Source of the DNA: Bacteroidales bacterium
GTDB taxonomy: Bacteria; Bacteroidota; Bacteroidia; Bacteroidales; UBA4181
Assembly (NCBI GenBank): GCA_031275285.1
Contig: JAISOY010000154.1
Span: 1 to 53,963, forward strand
Length of the DNA: 53,963 nt
Reading direction: 5' to 3'
A model generated the notes under the pieces. It was not told the DNA's origin. It worked only from the letters and a program-made list of their open reading frames with translations, and made no database searches. Below are positions 27,104 to 35,541 of this stretch, one piece after another. The translations under genes and the position numbers were made by a program. Position 1 is the stretch's first letter, and every line of letters begins with the position of its first letter.

Positions 27104-27157
27104 GTTCAAAGTTCCGGGCTCAAAGTTGAAACTTACATCCGGAACTTTGAACTTTTT
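27104..27157 (+). terminator. Intrinsic terminator after AAA ATPase gene, built from TTCAAAGTT words
   Basis: Perfect 14-bp arms (GTTCAAAGTTCCGG 27104-27117 / CCGGAACTTTGAAC 27139-27152) are followed by TTTTT. The arm words recur as tandem repeats at 52341-52380. Confidence 0.85.
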
Positions 27158-27666
27158 AAATCAATACTTTAAATATTGCATAAACCGGTGTGGAAACAAA
27201 AGATATAATTCAATATATCCTTTACATGCTGACACTACTAACATAAATGTACCTACTGATTTTTTCATGGCAAATAAAATTTAAGTTAAAATGTATATGG
27301 TATATCAATTCCTGTGACCTAATTTTGTTTCATACATTATATATTATCTATTAACTCTTTATTTAGATATAACATAGTAAATGTAATTTTGTTTATTTTT
27401 CACACGGTTTTTTCCAGTCTTTGAAATAGCTATATTCGGCTTATATTATCCCCGACGGGAATTATAGTAGTTATTTATATTCAGGAAGCCACAGCGGTGG
27501 TGGTTGAGGGTATGTCCGGCTTGTATAAAATTCGAACAAGATAAACGGCTGGCTAAGAATGCTAAAGCTATCCCCAAAGTATTTTGAAGGTTTATTTCTT
27601 CGGGTACTTACCGATATTCATTTCAAATATTTGATCTCCCAAAAGATACACCGGCTTTTGAGAGGT
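27158..27666. other. AT-rich gap between convergent genes
   Basis: This 509-nt gap separates the AAA ATPase terminator from the 3' end of the GH78 gene. It holds only short, unconvincing open frames. No repeat core, RNA gene or promoter box was seen. Confidence 0.5.
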
Positions 27667-30429
27667 TTAGTTGTCCGACCGGATATCATAAGTTCCGGCA
27701 GGAACTTCAAAACTGAAATAATCTGCTCCCTGTTCGATTATTTTTACAGATTTATGTTTTTTGAGTTTTTCGCCGTTAATCACAGTTGATTTAAGTGTCG
27801 ATTTCCGAATTACGATTAACGCGACACTGTTGGGCGGCACAACTGCGTGAAGTGTAAACCGCCCCTCATCGGAAGACCATTGAGAAACAATACGTCCGTA
27901 TGGTGATTCATATTCGCCTTTAGCAAAGGTCAGCCTGTTATCCGGATAGGGAGCGATCCTGATCTTCTTATATCCGGGAAGCAAAGGTGAAATTCCTGCT
28001 ATGCGTTCATACATCCACTGTCCAATAGCCCCGTACGCGTAATGGTTGAATGAGTTCATACCCGCATCCCCGAACCCTTTGTCTCTGCTATAGCTGTTCC
28101 AGCGCTCCCACATGGTAGTGGCACCCTGATTTATTGAATAGAACCATGAAGGGTAGCTTTCCTGAAAAAGTATGGTATACATCAGATCGGCACGGCCTAT
28201 CTGATCGAGAACCGGAGCGAGTAATGGAGTTCCCAGGAATCCGGTCCTGAGATGGTTGTCGGCTTTTTCGATCAACCCGACCAGATTTTGTTCGGCACCC
28301 TTCCGGATTAACGGATCGGTCAAAAGATCAAAACCTAAAGCCATAAGGTATCCGGTTTGCGTTTCTGATACAACAATCTTACCTGCAGCGTCGAAAAAAT
28401 GCGATTCGAATGCCGAACGTAGCTTCCTGTATGTCCGGCCAAGCTCTTCATGATCTGCCTTATATCCGAGAACTTCAGCCGCCTGCATGGTCAATCGCAT
28501 CGAATATGCGCAAAAAGCCGTAGCGATCATATCGAGAGGTGTTTCTCCAAAATTCCCCAGCGAAGAAAAAGGCTGAAGCCAGTCCCCAAATCCTTTCAGT
28601 TCGATAATTTCTCCTTTCTGATGGGCCAGATAGAAGTCCACCCAACGTTTCATGGCTTCATAATTCTCTTCAAGAACTTTCACCTCTCCTGTCCGTATAT
28701 AAGTTTCCCATGGAATAATGGCAATCGCATCGCCCCATCCAGGACTTACGCGATCTTTAGCCACATTCGGAACTACGATCGGGATCCTTCCGTCAGAAGC
28801 CTGCTCTTCCCTGACACTTTGCAGCCAGCTTGTCCAGAACGAATGAACATCGGCAAGAAAATATGATGTCGGAGCAAATATCTGTGCATCGCCCGTCCAT
28901 CCCATACGCTCATCACGTTGCGGACAATCGGTTGGGATGTCGAAAAAGTTACCCCGCAAACCCCATTCAATATTTCTTTGCAATTGGTTGAGTTGGGCAT
29001 CGGATGAGCTAAAGTCCCCGTTCTTATTGAAATCGGAATATTGTACAAGACCTGTCACCCAATCATTTCCAGGAGTCGAACCAGACGCGAAACCTGTCAG
29101 TTCCACATATCTGAATCCATGAAATGTAAATTTCGGAATATATTCAATCCAGCCATCTTTTGAAGCAATATAATAGTCCGTGGAGTGAGCCGAACGATAG
29201 CTTTCCGTATAAAGCTCACCGTTGTCCTGAAGCATCTCGGCAAAACGTATGATGAGTGTATCTCCCTTTTTCATAGGCGCTTTGACTTTTGGTACGCCGA
29301 CCATATTCTGTCCGACATCGAATATTATTCCCATGCCGGATTTTGTGATCTTCTGTGCAGGCAATTCATGCTTTACCTTCACCTGATGATGACGCTTGGG
29401 TTGAAGTGCTACGGACGCATCGACAGACTCAACAACTACATTTTTCCACATAGTGTCGTCAAAACCGGCTCTGCTCCAGCCGTCAAATTCCAGTGCCTGA
29501 TCATATATTTCCCCATCATAGATCTCCGAAGAACGTATAGGCCCTCTGTTGGTCGATTTCCACATGCCGTCGGAACAGATCATCTTCTTCAGTCCGTTGT
29601 TTAACGTAACTTCCAGTTGACAGATCATTTTAGGAGGTTGTTTTTCAATATACTGAGATTTCGACCAACCAATACGTGTAGTATTCCATCCGGGAGCTAC
29701 TATTATTCCGATCGCATTCCGCCCCTTATCAAGCATTCCGGTCACATCGTATGTAAGCGTCTCAATCCTTTTTAAATATGGCGTATAGCCAGGAGCCATG
29801 ACTGCCTCGCCTACTTTTTGACCATTGATCTGCGCTTCGAAAACGCCTTTGGCTGTTATATGTAGCCGGGCAGAAATGACTTCAGAATCGAAACCAACTT
29901 CCCGGCGGATATACTGAGCCGGATATATTTTTGTGCCGAATTTTGTGGTATCAGGCGCATTGTCGAACGGGTCGCCTATCCACCGGGCCTCCCAGTAGTC
30001 ATTATTGAGCAACCCCATCTCAAAATGTGCGACTTCGCTCCATGATGAGACATTTCCCGCCTGATCCCAATACCGCACCTGCCAGTATATCCGTTGTCGC
30101 GAATTGAGAGGTTTGCCTGCATAGGTAATCCATACAGAACGATCCGATTTAACTTTCTGCGTACTCCACAAGTCCGGGTTATTGGGTAACAATGTAGCCT
30201 CGCTTGCCGCAACGATCTCATAAGCAGATTGTGCTTTGACTTCCTTACAAACCGGTAATTTCCATGAAAATCCAGGACGTGCATCGTAGAACCCTATCGG
30301 GTTTTCAAAGCCCTCTCCTATTCTAAGAGAATGCGCTGAAGGAAGGGGTTCCGAGCCAAAAACGGAGTTCAATGGATATAGAAATACCATTATCACCACA
30401 ATTCTTATGATCGTTTTTGCAGATTTCAT
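27667..30429 (-). CDS. GH78 alpha-L-rhamnosidase
   Basis: A 920-residue exported enzyme that releases terminal alpha-L-rhamnose. It has a signal peptide (hydrophobic 6-24), the N-terminal beta-sandwich block (NPIGFYDARPGFSWKL, SRQRIYWQVRYWD), accessory jelly-roll domains, and an (alpha/alpha)6 catalytic barrel. The probable general acid is Glu507 in DCPQRDERMGW; the probable base is Glu775 in TTMWERWNSY. Both are standard GH78 positions. A C-terminal beta domain follows (ISPLLPGYKKIRIAP). Length is normal. It is transcribed away from a -7 box just upstream. The same-strand sulfatase gene upstream suggests action on a sulfated, rhamnose-rich polysaccharide. Confidence 0.95.
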   Translation of the reverse strand: MKSAKTIIRIVVIMVFLYPLNSVFGSEPLPSAHSLRIGEGFENPIGFYDARPGFSWKLPVCKEVKAQSAYEIVAASEATLLPNNPDLWSTQKVKSDRSVWITYAGKPLNSRQRIYWQVRYWDQAGNVSSWSEVAHFEMGLLNNDYWEARWIGDPFDNAPDTTKFGTKIYPAQYIRREVGFDSEVISARLHITAKGVFEAQINGQKVGEAVMAPGYTPYLKRIETLTYDVTGMLDKGRNAIGIIVAPGWNTTRIGWSKSQYIEKQPPKMICQLEVTLNNGLKKMICSDGMWKSTNRGPIRSSEIYDGEIYDQALEFDGWSRAGFDDTMWKNVVVESVDASVALQPKRHHQVKVKHELPAQKITKSGMGIIFDVGQNMVGVPKVKAPMKKGDTLIIRFAEMLQDNGELYTESYRSAHSTDYYIASKDGWIEYIPKFTFHGFRYVELTGFASGSTPGNDWVTGLVQYSDFNKNGDFSSSDAQLNQLQRNIEWGLRGNFFDIPTDCPQRDERMGWTGDAQIFAPTSYFLADVHSFWTSWLQSVREEQASDGRIPIVVPNVAKDRVSPGWGDAIAIIPWETYIRTGEVKVLEENYEAMKRWVDFYLAHQKGEIIELKGFGDWLQPFSSLGNFGETPLDMIATAFCAYSMRLTMQAAEVLGYKADHEELGRTYRKLRSAFESHFFDAAGKIVVSETQTGYLMALGFDLLTDPLIRKGAEQNLVGLIEKADNHLRTGFLGTPLLAPVLDQIGRADLMYTILFQESYPSWFYSINQGATTMWERWNSYSRDKGFGDAGMNSFNHYAYGAIGQWMYERIAGISPLLPGYKKIRIAPYPDNRLTFAKGEYESPYGRIVSQWSSDEGRFTLHAVVPPNSVALIVIRKSTLKSTVINGEKLKKHKSVKIIEQGADYFSFEVPAGTYDIRSDN

Positions 30430-30454
30430 TGAGTTTTAGAATTAGTTCAATCTC

Positions 30455-30462
30455 CAAAGATA
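30455..30462 (-). promoter_or_regulatory. Bacteroidota -7 box for GH78 gene
   Basis: CAAAGATA on the plus strand reads TATCTTTG on the minus strand, 26 nt before the GH78 start codon. The -33 element is not clear. Confidence 0.55.
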
Positions 30463-30674
30463 TAAATTTACTGCTCTCAGAAGTTGTTTCGGTTAACCAG
30501 AAACATATAAAATGACCTTAAATGAATATTTCGTCAATAATCAAATAACTTCTGAGCAATTATAAGATAATATAGTTCAATATTCGCTTTTGTATCAAAT
30601 CTGAATCTAGAACTCTGAAAACTAAATAGTTCACAAAAGACAATGACTCAACTAGGTTAATCTTGAATCTTGAA

Positions 30675-32240
30675 TTACGAATTTCTATTCATGACCGGAT
30701 CATCGTATTGTATCTGTAACTTGATTAACTCTTCTTTCATCTTTCTGATAATACTTTCTTTCCCGGGCTGGTGGTAAAGATTGTTCATTTCATGCGGATC
30801 CTCCTGCAGGTCATATAATTCCCATTCATCAATATCATCATAAAAATGGATCAGCTTGTAACGGCTGTCCCTTACCCCGTAATGGCGTTTCACTGCATGT
30901 TCCGAAGGAAATTCATAGTAATGGTAATACAATGAATTACGCCATTCAGGTTGCTTTCCTTTAAGCAGTGGAAGAAGCGAAATCCCCTGTATATCTTCAG
31001 GTATCTCTATTCCTGCCAGTTCCAAAAATGTCGGGGCATAATCGATATTCTGTACCATCTGTTCTATTTTTCCTTTCTTACCACCAGGCAAACGCATCAT
31101 CAAAGGGGTACGAAATGATTCTTCATACATGAAGCGTTTGTCAAACCAACCATGTTCTCCCATGTAAAATCCCTGGTCCGAAGTATATACGATCAATGTA
31201 TTTTCAAGTAACCCGTTTTCCTCCAGATAATCGAGCATACGTCCTATGTTCCTGTCAACAGATGTGATCACACTCAGGTAATCTTTCATATATCGCTGGT
31301 ATTTCCATTCAGCCAGTTCTTTTCCTTCCGGTTTCCGGTCTTTGAAATCACTGATAATAGGATCATAATATCTGTCCCAGGCAGCTTTTTGTTTTTCATT
31401 CATCCGCCCCGGACCCGTTTTCGACGGATGGTACATATTCCTACCGGCAGCTTCCAGGCCGGATGAAGTATGTATCTCATGCTCCTTATCTGCCATTTTC
31501 AGGTCGTATATCACGTCCATATCGTTAAAAATACTCATCTTTTGCTCTGCCGCGGCAACACGCCCATCATAGCTATCATAGAAATTATCCGGCACAGGAA
31601 AAACGATGTCGTCGAATCTGCCCAGATCGCAGGTGTCCGGCATCCAGGTACGGTGTGGTGCTTTATGGTGAAGCAACAGGCAAAAAGGTTGCTCCTTATT
31701 TCTTTTGTTGTCGAGCCATTCAATGGCAATATCAGTAGTGATATTGGTAGCATAACCATCCATTTGTATCTTTTCACCATGATCGATAAAAACAGGATTA
31801 TAATAATCTCCCTGTCCCGGAAGGATCTTCCAATAATCAAAGCCGACAGGATCGGAAGACAGGTGCCATTTCCCAATCATGGCAGTCTGGTATCCGTTCT
31901 TCTGTAACAATTTAGGAAAAGTCTGCTGACTTCCGTCAAATCGATGCCGGTTATCGATAAAACCGTTTTTATGGCTGTGTTTCCCGGTAAGCATACATGC
32001 CCGGCTGGGTCCACTGATGGAATTAGCTACAAAGCTGTTGGTAAATACAACCCCTTCCTTCCCTATACGATCAATATGAGGCGTATTTATAAAACGTTGA
32101 TCATAAGCACTGATGGTTTGATAAGAATGGTCATCTGTCATGATATACAGAATATTTAAGGGTTTTGCCGCTTTTTTATCCTGTACACAAGATGTTGCCA
32201 GAGCTGATAATCCAGCAAAAAATAATATTTTCTCCTTCAT
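30675..32240 (-). CDS. S1-family sulfatase (serine-type, lipoprotein)
   Basis: A sulfatase of about 521 residues that removes sulfate esters from glycans in the periplasm or on the surface. I place the start at the ATG at 32240, which gives a lipoprotein signal (KILFFAGLSALATSC). The longer open frame from 32282 adds 14 unlikely residues. The metal-binding start (ILYIMTDDHSYQT) and the maturation motif SISGPSRACMLTG are clear. The modified residue is a serine in S-x-P-S-R context, so it needs an anaerobic anSME-type enzyme to form formylglycine. That gene is not in this window. It is upstream of GH78 on the same strand (246-nt gap) and divergent from a putative sulfate exporter. Confidence 0.93.
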   Translation of the reverse strand: MKEKILFFAGLSALATSCVQDKKAAKPLNILYIMTDDHSYQTISAYDQRFINTPHIDRIGKEGVVFTNSFVANSISGPSRACMLTGKHSHKNGFIDNRHRFDGSQQTFPKLLQKNGYQTAMIGKWHLSSDPVGFDYWKILPGQGDYYNPVFIDHGEKIQMDGYATNITTDIAIEWLDNKRNKEQPFCLLLHHKAPHRTWMPDTCDLGRFDDIVFPVPDNFYDSYDGRVAAAEQKMSIFNDMDVIYDLKMADKEHEIHTSSGLEAAGRNMYHPSKTGPGRMNEKQKAAWDRYYDPIISDFKDRKPEGKELAEWKYQRYMKDYLSVITSVDRNIGRMLDYLEENGLLENTLIVYTSDQGFYMGEHGWFDKRFMYEESFRTPLMMRLPGGKKGKIEQMVQNIDYAPTFLELAGIEIPEDIQGISLLPLLKGKQPEWRNSLYYHYYEFPSEHAVKRHYGVRDSRYKLIHFYDDIDEWELYDLQEDPHEMNNLYHQPGKESIIRKMKEELIKLQIQYDDPVMNRNS

Positions 32241-32390
32241 GTTTTTTAATAATCTCATGTAAATGTAAAATAAATCATTCAAGATTTAAAATTCAAGATT
32301 CAAAATTGAGTAAAAGCGGAATCTTAAATAGTGTACAGCTAAATCAGGTACTTATTATTTATCATTCTTTTATCTATCCGATTGTTTTTA

Positions 32391-32398
32391 TATTTTTG
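32391..32398 (+). promoter_or_regulatory. Bacteroidota -7 box for YeiH-like gene
   Basis: TATTTTTG matches TAnnTTTG 22 nt before the ATG at 32420, which leaves a very short leader. The -33 element is not clear. Confidence 0.55.
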
Positions 32399-32419
32399 CC
32401 CGAAATTTAACAAGAAATA

Positions 32420-33649
32420 ATGTCTACATTTTTCCAACAATTCAAAAACGAAGACTGGATCTCCACTATTATGGGACTTTTACTGGTATTACTGATCATT
32501 CTCCTACCAGGCTACATTCCCAAGTTTCCAAAAACTTTACTTTCCGGGACATCATGGCTCTCATTGGGTGGATTATTCCTGATATCCATCCTGTTTTCTG
32601 CCGTAGGGATCAAATTGCTGGGCGAAAGCCTGAAAGGGTTTATCGTGGCATTTATCGGAATTTTTGCCATAGCAGCTTTCTCCCAATTCATATGCAGTCT
32701 GGAACCATTCAAAACAGCGGGTCTTGAGTCTGTTTTCTTTTCGGTTGCTTTTGGCTTACTGATACGGAATACGATCGGATTACCCAAATGGTTGTCACCG
32801 GCTGTTAGAAGCGAGTACTATATAAAGATCGGGCTGGTGCTGCTGGGAACATCGGTACTTTTTGCCGAGATCTTAAAAGCCGGCGCCCTGGGAATCATAC
32901 AGGGAACAGTAGTGGTCTTCACTGTCTGGTATTTCACTTTCTGGCTGGCCAGGAAACTAAAGGTAGACAAGGAAATGGGCGTAATGCTGGCCAGTGCGGT
33001 TTCCATCTGCGGGGTTTCCGCCGCCATCGCTACCTGCGGAGCGATCAAAGGAGACAGTAAAAAGTTATCGTTTGTGGTATCTATTGTCCTGGTAGTAGCC
33101 ATTCCCATGATGTACCTGATGCCGATCCTTGCCAAATGGATGGGACTATCCCAGGAAGTTGCAGGAGCCTGGCTGGGTGGTACTATCGATACAACGGGAG
33201 CTGTGGTGGCATCGGGCAAATTCCTGGGCGAAGTAGCGGAAACTTATAGCGTGATCATCAAATCCTCCCAGAATGTTTTGTTGGGAGTGGCCGCTTTTAT
33301 TATCTCCATATACTGGTCATTACGCGGCACCAATCAGAAAGAGCGTCCTACACCTAAAGTGCTTTGGGACCGTTTTCCTAAATTTGTGATCGGATTTGTC
33401 CTGGCATCCCTTATTTTTAGTTTCTTTTTCCCGGTGGAACAGGCAAAAGAATTAGGTTCACTGGCAAAAGGGATGAGAGAGGTGATGTTTTCCATCGCTT
33501 TCGTGTGCATCGGCCTTGAAACCGATTTCCGGTTCATTTTTAAACGGGAAAACTATAAGAACATCAAAACATTCCTGATTGCGCAAGGATTTAATATCAT
33601 TGTTACATTGATCATGGCCATGATACTGTTCGGCTGGATTGCCGGGTAA
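32420..33649 (+). CDS. YeiH-family putative sulfate exporter
   Basis: A 409-residue inner-membrane protein with about ten to eleven hydrophobic helices. Characteristic blocks are FSVAFGLLIRNTIGLPKWL, YYIKIGLVLLGTSVLF, SAVSICGVSAAIATCGAI, GGTIDTTGAVVASG and FVCIGLETDFRFI. The family (YeiH/putative sulfate exporter) is named from limited evidence; true substrates may be other small anions. It diverges from the sulfatase gene with about 180 nt between start codons, so handling of sulfate freed from glycans is a reasonable inference. Confidence 0.88.
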   Translation: MSTFFQQFKNEDWISTIMGLLLVLLIILLPGYIPKFPKTLLSGTSWLSLGGLFLISILFSAVGIKLLGESLKGFIVAFIGIFAIAAFSQFICSLEPFKTAGLESVFFSVAFGLLIRNTIGLPKWLSPAVRSEYYIKIGLVLLGTSVLFAEILKAGALGIIQGTVVVFTVWYFTFWLARKLKVDKEMGVMLASAVSICGVSAAIATCGAIKGDSKKLSFVVSIVLVVAIPMMYLMPILAKWMGLSQEVAGAWLGGTIDTTGAVVASGKFLGEVAETYSVIIKSSQNVLLGVAAFIISIYWSLRGTNQKERPTPKVLWDRFPKFVIGFVLASLIFSFFFPVEQAKELGSLAKGMREVMFSIAFVCIGLETDFRFIFKRENYKNIKTFLIAQGFNIIVTLIMAMILFGWIAG

Positions 33650-33916
33650 ATAATAAATAATCAGTAATACAAACTGATCAATGTAAATATAAAAATCAAA
33701 AATCGTTGAAAGTACACGATTATAGGCTTTATTGAATTAACATATTATCTACTTACCGGATTTAATTAAAAAACCATCACTAAGAAGTACAGCATTGCTA
33801 TTAATATAATATAATCCAATACCATTGATGTATTGGAATTACAAAGGGATTGAATAAGATTTTACCGAAATAGATCCTTAATGAAAGTTTTATTATTAAA
33901 TTCCATTTCATTTTTA

Positions 33917-33924
33917 TATTTTTG
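33917..33924 (+). promoter_or_regulatory. Bacteroidota -7 box upstream of beta-barrel gene
   Basis: TATTTTTG matches TAnnTTTG. It would start a transcript near 33931, more than 230 nt ahead of the beta-barrel start. No -33 element is clear. Confidence 0.4.
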
Positions 33925-33925
33925 G

Positions 33926-33999
33926 GGCAGCATCATTAATATAATAAAAATGAAATACTCATGTATTTCATCAATACTTATGGCATATTACGTGCTGCC
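33926..33999 (+). ncRNA. Possible structured leader RNA
   Basis: An outer stem GGCAGCA (33926-33932) / TGCTGCC (33993-33999) encloses a tight hairpin TGAAATACTCATGTATTTCA (8-bp stem, 4-nt loop, 33951-33970). It begins right at a promoter-like box. It resembles no RNA family I know. The same bases also carry a 23-codon ORF. Confidence 0.3.
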
Positions 34000-34021
34000 T
34001 CTTAAAGGTAACAATCCATAA
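33950..34021 (+). CDS. Possible 23-residue leader peptide
   Basis: A tiny ORF (starts MKYSCISSILMAYYVLPLKG) follows the -7 box by 25 nt and is the first ATG of the predicted transcript. Overlap with the hairpin suggests a leader peptide or chance. There is no evidence of translation. Confidence 0.2.
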   Translation: MKYSCISSILMAYYVLPLKGNNP

Positions 34022-34166
34022 TAGAAGAAAAGTTGTGTCCTGTAAAATCCGGAGGTTTAGATATACAATAAAAAGAAAAGCTTTTTCTTTCTTTATACGT
34101 CTTTACTTTCACCTGTAAATGTTGAATATTATCATATCTGACAATCATAAAAATAATTGCATACAG

Positions 34167-35312
34167 ATGAATAAATATTGGTACCTGATCATTTTGATAA
34201 TAATTTTATACCCATTGCGCATAAACGGGCAGAAGACCTATTTTATATCGAACAGCGGAATGAGATTCGAAGCTGAAATAATTAATGCCGGAGATATTTC
34301 AAATGGAAAATTTTGTAGAGTTAAATCTGGAGAAAAAACAATCATGGAATATACGCCATATCAGGTAAATGAATATATGTTAGAATATGGTCAAATATAT
34401 AAATCATATCCAATTGTATTAAAAGATACCGCTTCAAGATATTTCATAGAAATATTGTCCCAGGGTAAAATCAATCTATATTATTTGAAAATCAAAAGAG
34501 GAGTAACGAAATTTTACATAAATGAGAATGACAGTTCAGAGTTAACCGAAATACCTCAAAAAGATATTCACACTTTTTTAAGTGATTATATTAATATTAA
34601 GGATTGTCCACAAGCACTTGATAATTCCTCGTATCTTAAATATAAAAAGGGAAACCTTGAGAGATTTTTCCAAGATTATAATAATTGCAATATTCGTCCG
34701 TTTCCAAAATTCCATTATGGTATAATGGTCGGTGTAGCAGCAACTCGCCTATCGACCATAAAAGTGAGTGGCAATTATTCAACACCAAAATATAATGATT
34801 GGAGTATTTCCGTTGGCATTTTTATAGATGCTCCAATGGGTTTCACTAATTTCTCTTTTCACCCTGAAATATATTATAAACGAACAAGTATTTCAAAAAT
34901 ATTCGAAAATGAAAATACAAAAAATGATATTGTAATTGATTATTCTTCAATAAATATCCCATTATTATTCAGGTATAGTTTTTTGAATAACAAAACGTTC
35001 CCATATATTCAAGTTGGCCCAATTTATTCCCGCACGATAAAAAATAAAAGTATTTTATATGAATATGCACAAACTAGCGATGAGACCTTTACGAATTCTG
35101 TAAAGTTAAAACAAGAAAATTTAGGTGGTTTTTCAATAGGCTGTGGAATAATTTCAAATATAGGCTCTAAATACAAATGGTTTGGTGAAATGCGCTACAG
35201 TAAACTTTATAATTTGAATGTAAAAGATGGAAGCAAAATAACACTTTTCGATCAACTCAATCAACTCAATAATTTTAATGAAATTATTATGGGTATAGGC
35301 TTTATGTTTTAA
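34167..35312 (+). CDS. Outer-membrane beta-barrel (PorT-like) protein
   Basis: A 381-residue protein starting at the ATG at 34167, which opens a clear signal peptide (YWYLIILIIILYPLRINGQ). The longer frame from 34119 is unlikely. The first ~160 residues are a soluble domain (SGMRFEAEIINAGDISNGKF). The second half (about 185-381) shows alternating amphipathic strands (FHYGIMVGVAATRLSTI, SINIPLLFRYSF, FPYIQVGPIYS) and ends in Phe (IMGIGFMF). This is typical of small Bacteroidota outer-membrane barrels. Codon use is markedly more AT-rich than its neighbours, hinting at recent acquisition. Function unknown. Confidence 0.72.
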   Translation: MNKYWYLIILIIILYPLRINGQKTYFISNSGMRFEAEIINAGDISNGKFCRVKSGEKTIMEYTPYQVNEYMLEYGQIYKSYPIVLKDTASRYFIEILSQGKINLYYLKIKRGVTKFYINENDSSELTEIPQKDIHTFLSDYINIKDCPQALDNSSYLKYKKGNLERFFQDYNNCNIRPFPKFHYGIMVGVAATRLSTIKVSGNYSTPKYNDWSISVGIFIDAPMGFTNFSFHPEIYYKRTSISKIFENENTKNDIVIDYSSINIPLLFRYSFLNNKTFPYIQVGPIYSRTIKNKSILYEYAQTSDETFTNSVKLKQENLGGFSIGCGIISNIGSKYKWFGEMRYSKLYNLNVKDGSKITLFDQLNQLNNFNEIIMGIGFMF

Positions 35313-35461
35313 GTAATGTAAATGAATCATTTACATTAGTATTATATATCTCGTAAAGAGAACAAATTTCCAGAATAATTCTTATTGATACGACACCAAA
35401 AGTGATGATAGATAAAAAACAACCTGAATAAAAACATACAATAATCATTTATCAAATTGCC

Positions 35462-35506
35462 AAATATTATGTTGCGTAAAATTTTAAACTACGCAACATA
35501 ATATTT
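35462..35506. terminator. Bidirectional terminator between convergent genes
   Basis: A perfect inverted repeat (AATATTATGTTGCGTA / TACGCAACATAATATT, about 17 bp with flanking A/T) with an 11-nt A/T loop. It is T-rich on both sides and lies between the beta-barrel gene and the convergent VIT/vWA gene. Confidence 0.85.
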
Positions 35507-35541
35507 TAATTTTCGACTTCAGGTTAAGCTATCTGACAGAT

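Larger units (their letters stand above)
33650..34166. other. Long AT-rich gap with hairpins
   Basis: This 517-nt gap contains a hairpin TCCAATAC / GTATTGGA (33815-33837), which could end the exporter transcript. It also holds a promoter-like box with a possible structured leader and tiny ORF, listed separately. The remainder shows nothing recognisable. Confidence 0.55.

Noticed and set aside
16160-27157. Phage or prophage origin for the XRE/S24-like regulator region
   Set aside because: No integrase, structural, lysis or replication genes are nearby; the neighbours are membrane-maintenance genes.
27090-27284. 64-residue frame just after the AAA ATPase
   Set aside because: It spans the terminator hairpin and repeat words and has no domain or signal peptide.
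27559-27789. 76-residue plus-strand frame across the GH78 3' end
   Set aside because: Half of it is antisense to the GH78 C-terminus; no promoter or family resemblance.
32241-32282. Longer N-terminus for the sulfatase
   Set aside because: The extra 14 residues would precede and disrupt an otherwise typical lipoprotein signal peptide.
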